DNA from: Kribbella sp. NBC_00382
Lineage (GTDB): Bacteria; Actinomycetota; Actinomycetes; Propionibacteriales; Kribbellaceae
Reading direction: 5' to 3'
Assembly: GCF_036067295.1 (NCBI RefSeq)
Contig: NZ_CP107954.1
Coordinates: 8,370,001-8,434,000, forward strand
Length of the DNA stretch: 64,000 bases
Shown here: positions 62,363 through 64,000 of the stretch, one piece after another
Layout of the letters: the number at the start of each line of letters is the position of its first letter
Numbering within the stretch: position 1 is the stretch's first letter
Notes under the pieces: model-generated
What the model was told of the DNA's origin: nothing
Seen by the model: only the letters and a program-made list of their open reading frames with translations
The model's database searches: none
Made by a program: the position numbers and the translations under genes

Positions 62363-63253
62363 CTACCCGACCGGCTGGTCCCCGAGTCGGCGTCGCAGGA
62401 AGGCCGCAGCCCGCTCGAGCGCCTCATCGGCCTCGGGCAGGAAACCGGTGAAGTACTGGAACACGTGCGGCGCCCCGGCGACCACGTCCAGGCTGACGTC
62501 GACCTCGGCTTCGGCGGCCCGGACCGCCAGGCGCAGCGAGTCGTCCAACAGGACCTCGGCCGATCCGACCTGGACCAACAGCGGCGGCAGACCGGTCAGG
62601 TCCGCGAACAGCGGGCTGGCCAGCTCGTCCCGCGGGTCCTGACCGCCGACGTACCAGTCCGCAGACTCGGCCATCTGGGCCCGGCTGAACAGCGGGTCGA
62701 AGTCGCCCCGCGAGTCGATGCTCCCGCCGCTCAACGACACATCAGTCCACGGCGAGTACAGGACAGCCGCTGCCGGCTGAGGCAGCCCGGCCGTGCGCGC
62801 CGCGAGCATCAACGCGAGCGCGAGCCCGCCACCGGCCGAATCCCCTGCTACGACGACCTTCTGGCCACTCTCGAGCAGCTCCCGGTACGCCGCGAGCGCA
62901 TCGTCGACCGCGGCCGGGAACGGGTCCTCCGGCGCCAGCCGATACTCCAGCGACACAGCCGGTACGCCGGTACTCCGCGCCAGCGGCGCCGCAAGGTTGG
63001 CCCCCGTGCGCGCGGATCCGATCGAGTAGCCGCCGCCGTGGAGGTAAAGGATGACGCCCTCGCCCTCGGCGCCGTCGATGTGGACGTCCAGCGCGGGACG
63101 GCCGCCCAGCGTCCGGGGACTCAGCGTCACGTCCTCACCGAGCGGGCGACTGGCGAACATCTCGTCGAAGCCGGCGCGCTGCTCGGCGGGCGTCTGGCCG
63201 AGTTCGGCCTTGCTGATCAGGCTGCGCGCCTGCTCACGTTGCTCCCTGCTCAT
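62363..63253 (-). CDS. HSL-family alpha/beta hydrolase (esterase)
   Basis: 296 residues. Oxyanion motif HGGG (72-75) in YLHGGGYSIGS, nucleophile GDSAG (Ser139), catalytic Asp region VQVGSAEVLLDDS and His in GAPHVFQYF: a hormone-sensitive-lipase family carboxylesterase, cytoplasmic. It is divergent from a MarR gene, with two CCTAGG sites between, so it is probably induced by an aromatic or ester ligand. Confidence 0.93.
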   Translation of the reverse strand: MSREQREQARSLISKAELGQTPAEQRAGFDEMFASRPLGEDVTLSPRTLGGRPALDVHIDGAEGEGVILYLHGGGYSIGSARTGANLAAPLARSTGVPAVSLEYRLAPEDPFPAAVDDALAAYRELLESGQKVVVAGDSAGGGLALALMLAARTAGLPQPAAAVLYSPWTDVSLSGGSIDSRGDFDPLFSRAQMAESADWYVGGQDPRDELASPLFADLTGLPPLLVQVGSAEVLLDDSLRLAVRAAEAEVDVSLDVVAGAPHVFQYFTGFLPEADEALERAAAFLRRRLGDQPVG

Positions 63254-63262
63254 CGTGCACCT

Positions 63263-63304
63263 CTCCTAGGTGGGTTATGGTTCTGACAACTACATTCCTA
63301 GGAA
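63263..63304. promoter_or_regulatory. Paired CCTAGG sites between esterase and MarR genes
   Basis: CCTAGG occurs at 63265-63270 (in CTCCTAGG) and 63297-63302 (in the perfect palindrome TTCCTAGGAA, 63295-63304), 32 bp apart or about three helical turns. They sit between the divergent starts and are likely operators of the MarR protein. Confidence 0.6.
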
Positions 63305-63332
63305 GCTAATTCCCAAGAAGCGGGATCATTTT

Positions 63333-63776
63333 GTGACCGACCTCACGTCGCTGTTCTCGGACCTGGTCCGGCTGGAGACGCGGCTCTACAACGCGCTCGA
63401 CGCCCGGCTGAAGGCGGAGCACGACCTGCCGCTGGGCCAGTTCGAGTTCCTGCGCTTCATCGTGGCGAGCGGGACGACGCGGGTGCAGGACCTTGCTCAG
63501 GAGTTCGCCATCACGGTCGGCGCCACCAGCAAAGGGGTCGACCGGCTCGAAGCTGCCGGTCGTTGCCACCGGACGGCCAACCCCGACGACCGCCGCTCCT
63601 CGCTGGTCGAAGCGACGCCGGAGGGCCGGGAGATCCTGACCGCCGCGACGCCTACGGTCGAGGCCGAACTCGCCACGCTGATCGGCTCAACGTTGCCCGA
63701 TCAATCGATCGAAGACCTGGCCAACCTGCTGTCGACGATCAGCGCTGGACTCGGTGGGTTTCGTAGGCCCACATGA
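63333..63776 (+). CDS. MarR-family transcriptional regulator
   Basis: 147 residues from the GTG at 63333 (MTDLTSLFSDLVRLETRLYN). Winged helix-turn-helix: TRVQDLAQEFAITVGATSKG, VDRLEAAGRCHRTANPDDRR. An earlier in-frame start at 63270 would run through the operator and is unlikely. Its last 38 bases overlap the end of the convergent LuxR-type gene. Confidence 0.88.
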   Translation: MTDLTSLFSDLVRLETRLYNALDARLKAEHDLPLGQFEFLRFIVASGTTRVQDLAQEFAITVGATSKGVDRLEAAGRCHRTANPDDRRSSLVEATPEGREILTAATPTVEAELATLIGSTLPDQSIEDLANLLSTISAGLGGFRRPT

Positions 63777-64000
63777 CGAGTTCGACCCGGTTCCGGGCGC
63801 CGAGTTTGGTCATGATGCTGGTGAGGTGGGTCTTGACCGTGCTGAGGCTGATGTGGAGGTCGCCGGCGATCTCGGAGTTGGTGCGGCCCTGGGCGACGGT
63901 GAGCAGGATCTGCTCCTCGCGGCCGGTCAGCGGCTCGACGGGTTGAGCAGGCGGCCGGCCGAGCCGGGTGTCGGAGAAGGCCGCGAGTAGGCGGGCAGTG
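63739..64000 (-). CDS. LuxR-type response regulator, 5' end beyond window
   Basis: Only the C-terminal 86 codons are present. They encode a NarL/LuxR helix-turn-helix (LTGREEQILLTVAQGRTNSE, then ISLSTVKTHLTSIMTKLGAR) ending YETHRVQR. The output domain suggests a two-component response regulator; the receiver domain would lie to the right. Convergent 38-bp overlap with the MarR gene. Confidence 0.9.
   Translation of the reverse strand, partial: TARLLAAFSDTRLGRPPAQPVEPLTGREEQILLTVAQGRTNSEIAGDLHISLSTVKTHLTSIMTKLGARNRVELVMWAYETHRVQR

Overview
The window is high-GC actinobacterial chromosome. The order argS-lysA-hom-thrC-thrB-rho-rpmE-prfA-prmC-tsaC-wecA-atpI-atpB-E-F-H-A is the one known from mycobacteria and other Actinobacteria. 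The many GTG starts, the actinobacterial Rho insertion, the aerobic cobalamin genes and a GTAC-rich codon style point to Nocardioidaceae, with Kribbella as the best guess. The genus is inference; no marker gene was compared.

Region 1 (1-20.8 kb, almost all minus strand) is core chromosome: a partial F1Fo ATP synthase operon, lipid-linked sugar transferase WecA, the tRNA t6A enzyme TsaC, release factor 1 and its methyltransferase, L31, Rho, and the aspartate-family amino acid genes with argS. Several neighbours share GTGA stop/start overlaps, implying translational coupling. An adenosine deaminase-family gene and a lipoprotein gene on the plus strand interrupt the block. Three proteins carry unusual low-complexity segments: the TsaC tail, the ThrB N-terminus and the Rho insertion.

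Region 2 (20.8-35.4 kb) holds lipoproteins, a PspC-domain protein, tRNA-Arg(CCG) with a terminator, and several regulator/enzyme pairs: AraC with an aldo/keto reductase, a large LuxR-type ATPase regulator followed by two Tat-exported alpha/beta hydrolases, glucose-6-phosphate dehydrogenase, and TetR with an SDR and two clear operator copies.

Region 3 (35.4-56.8 kb) is accessory metabolism: an LLM-class oxidoreductase, a hydrolase pseudogene killed by one in-frame TAG, an AlkC-like glycosylase, a two-CBM GH19 chitinase, a secreted carboxylesterase, a MarR/MFS/TMEM175 group, and cobalamin genes (cobF alone; cobG-cobH-cobIJ as an overlapping operon). It also has a tandem pair of paralogous membrane proteins, a DUF1906 exported protein, and a cupin/MarR divergent pair with an operator.

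Region 4 (56.8-58.2 kb) is the most unusual part: a 1.3 kb gene-free island between convergent genes. It is framed by two inverted 108-bp copies of a structured element whose stem substitutions are partly compensatory. Inside are a second copy of a 65-bp palindromic element (the first is at 37.3 kb, also between convergent genes), a long inverted repeat and a nine-unit 31-bp tandem array. No credible protein gene is visible there.

Region 5 (58.2-64 kb) has a Tat-exported serine hydrolase, the HelY-type helicase, and an HSL-family esterase divergent from a MarR regulator with paired operators. It ends in a truncated LuxR-type response regulator.
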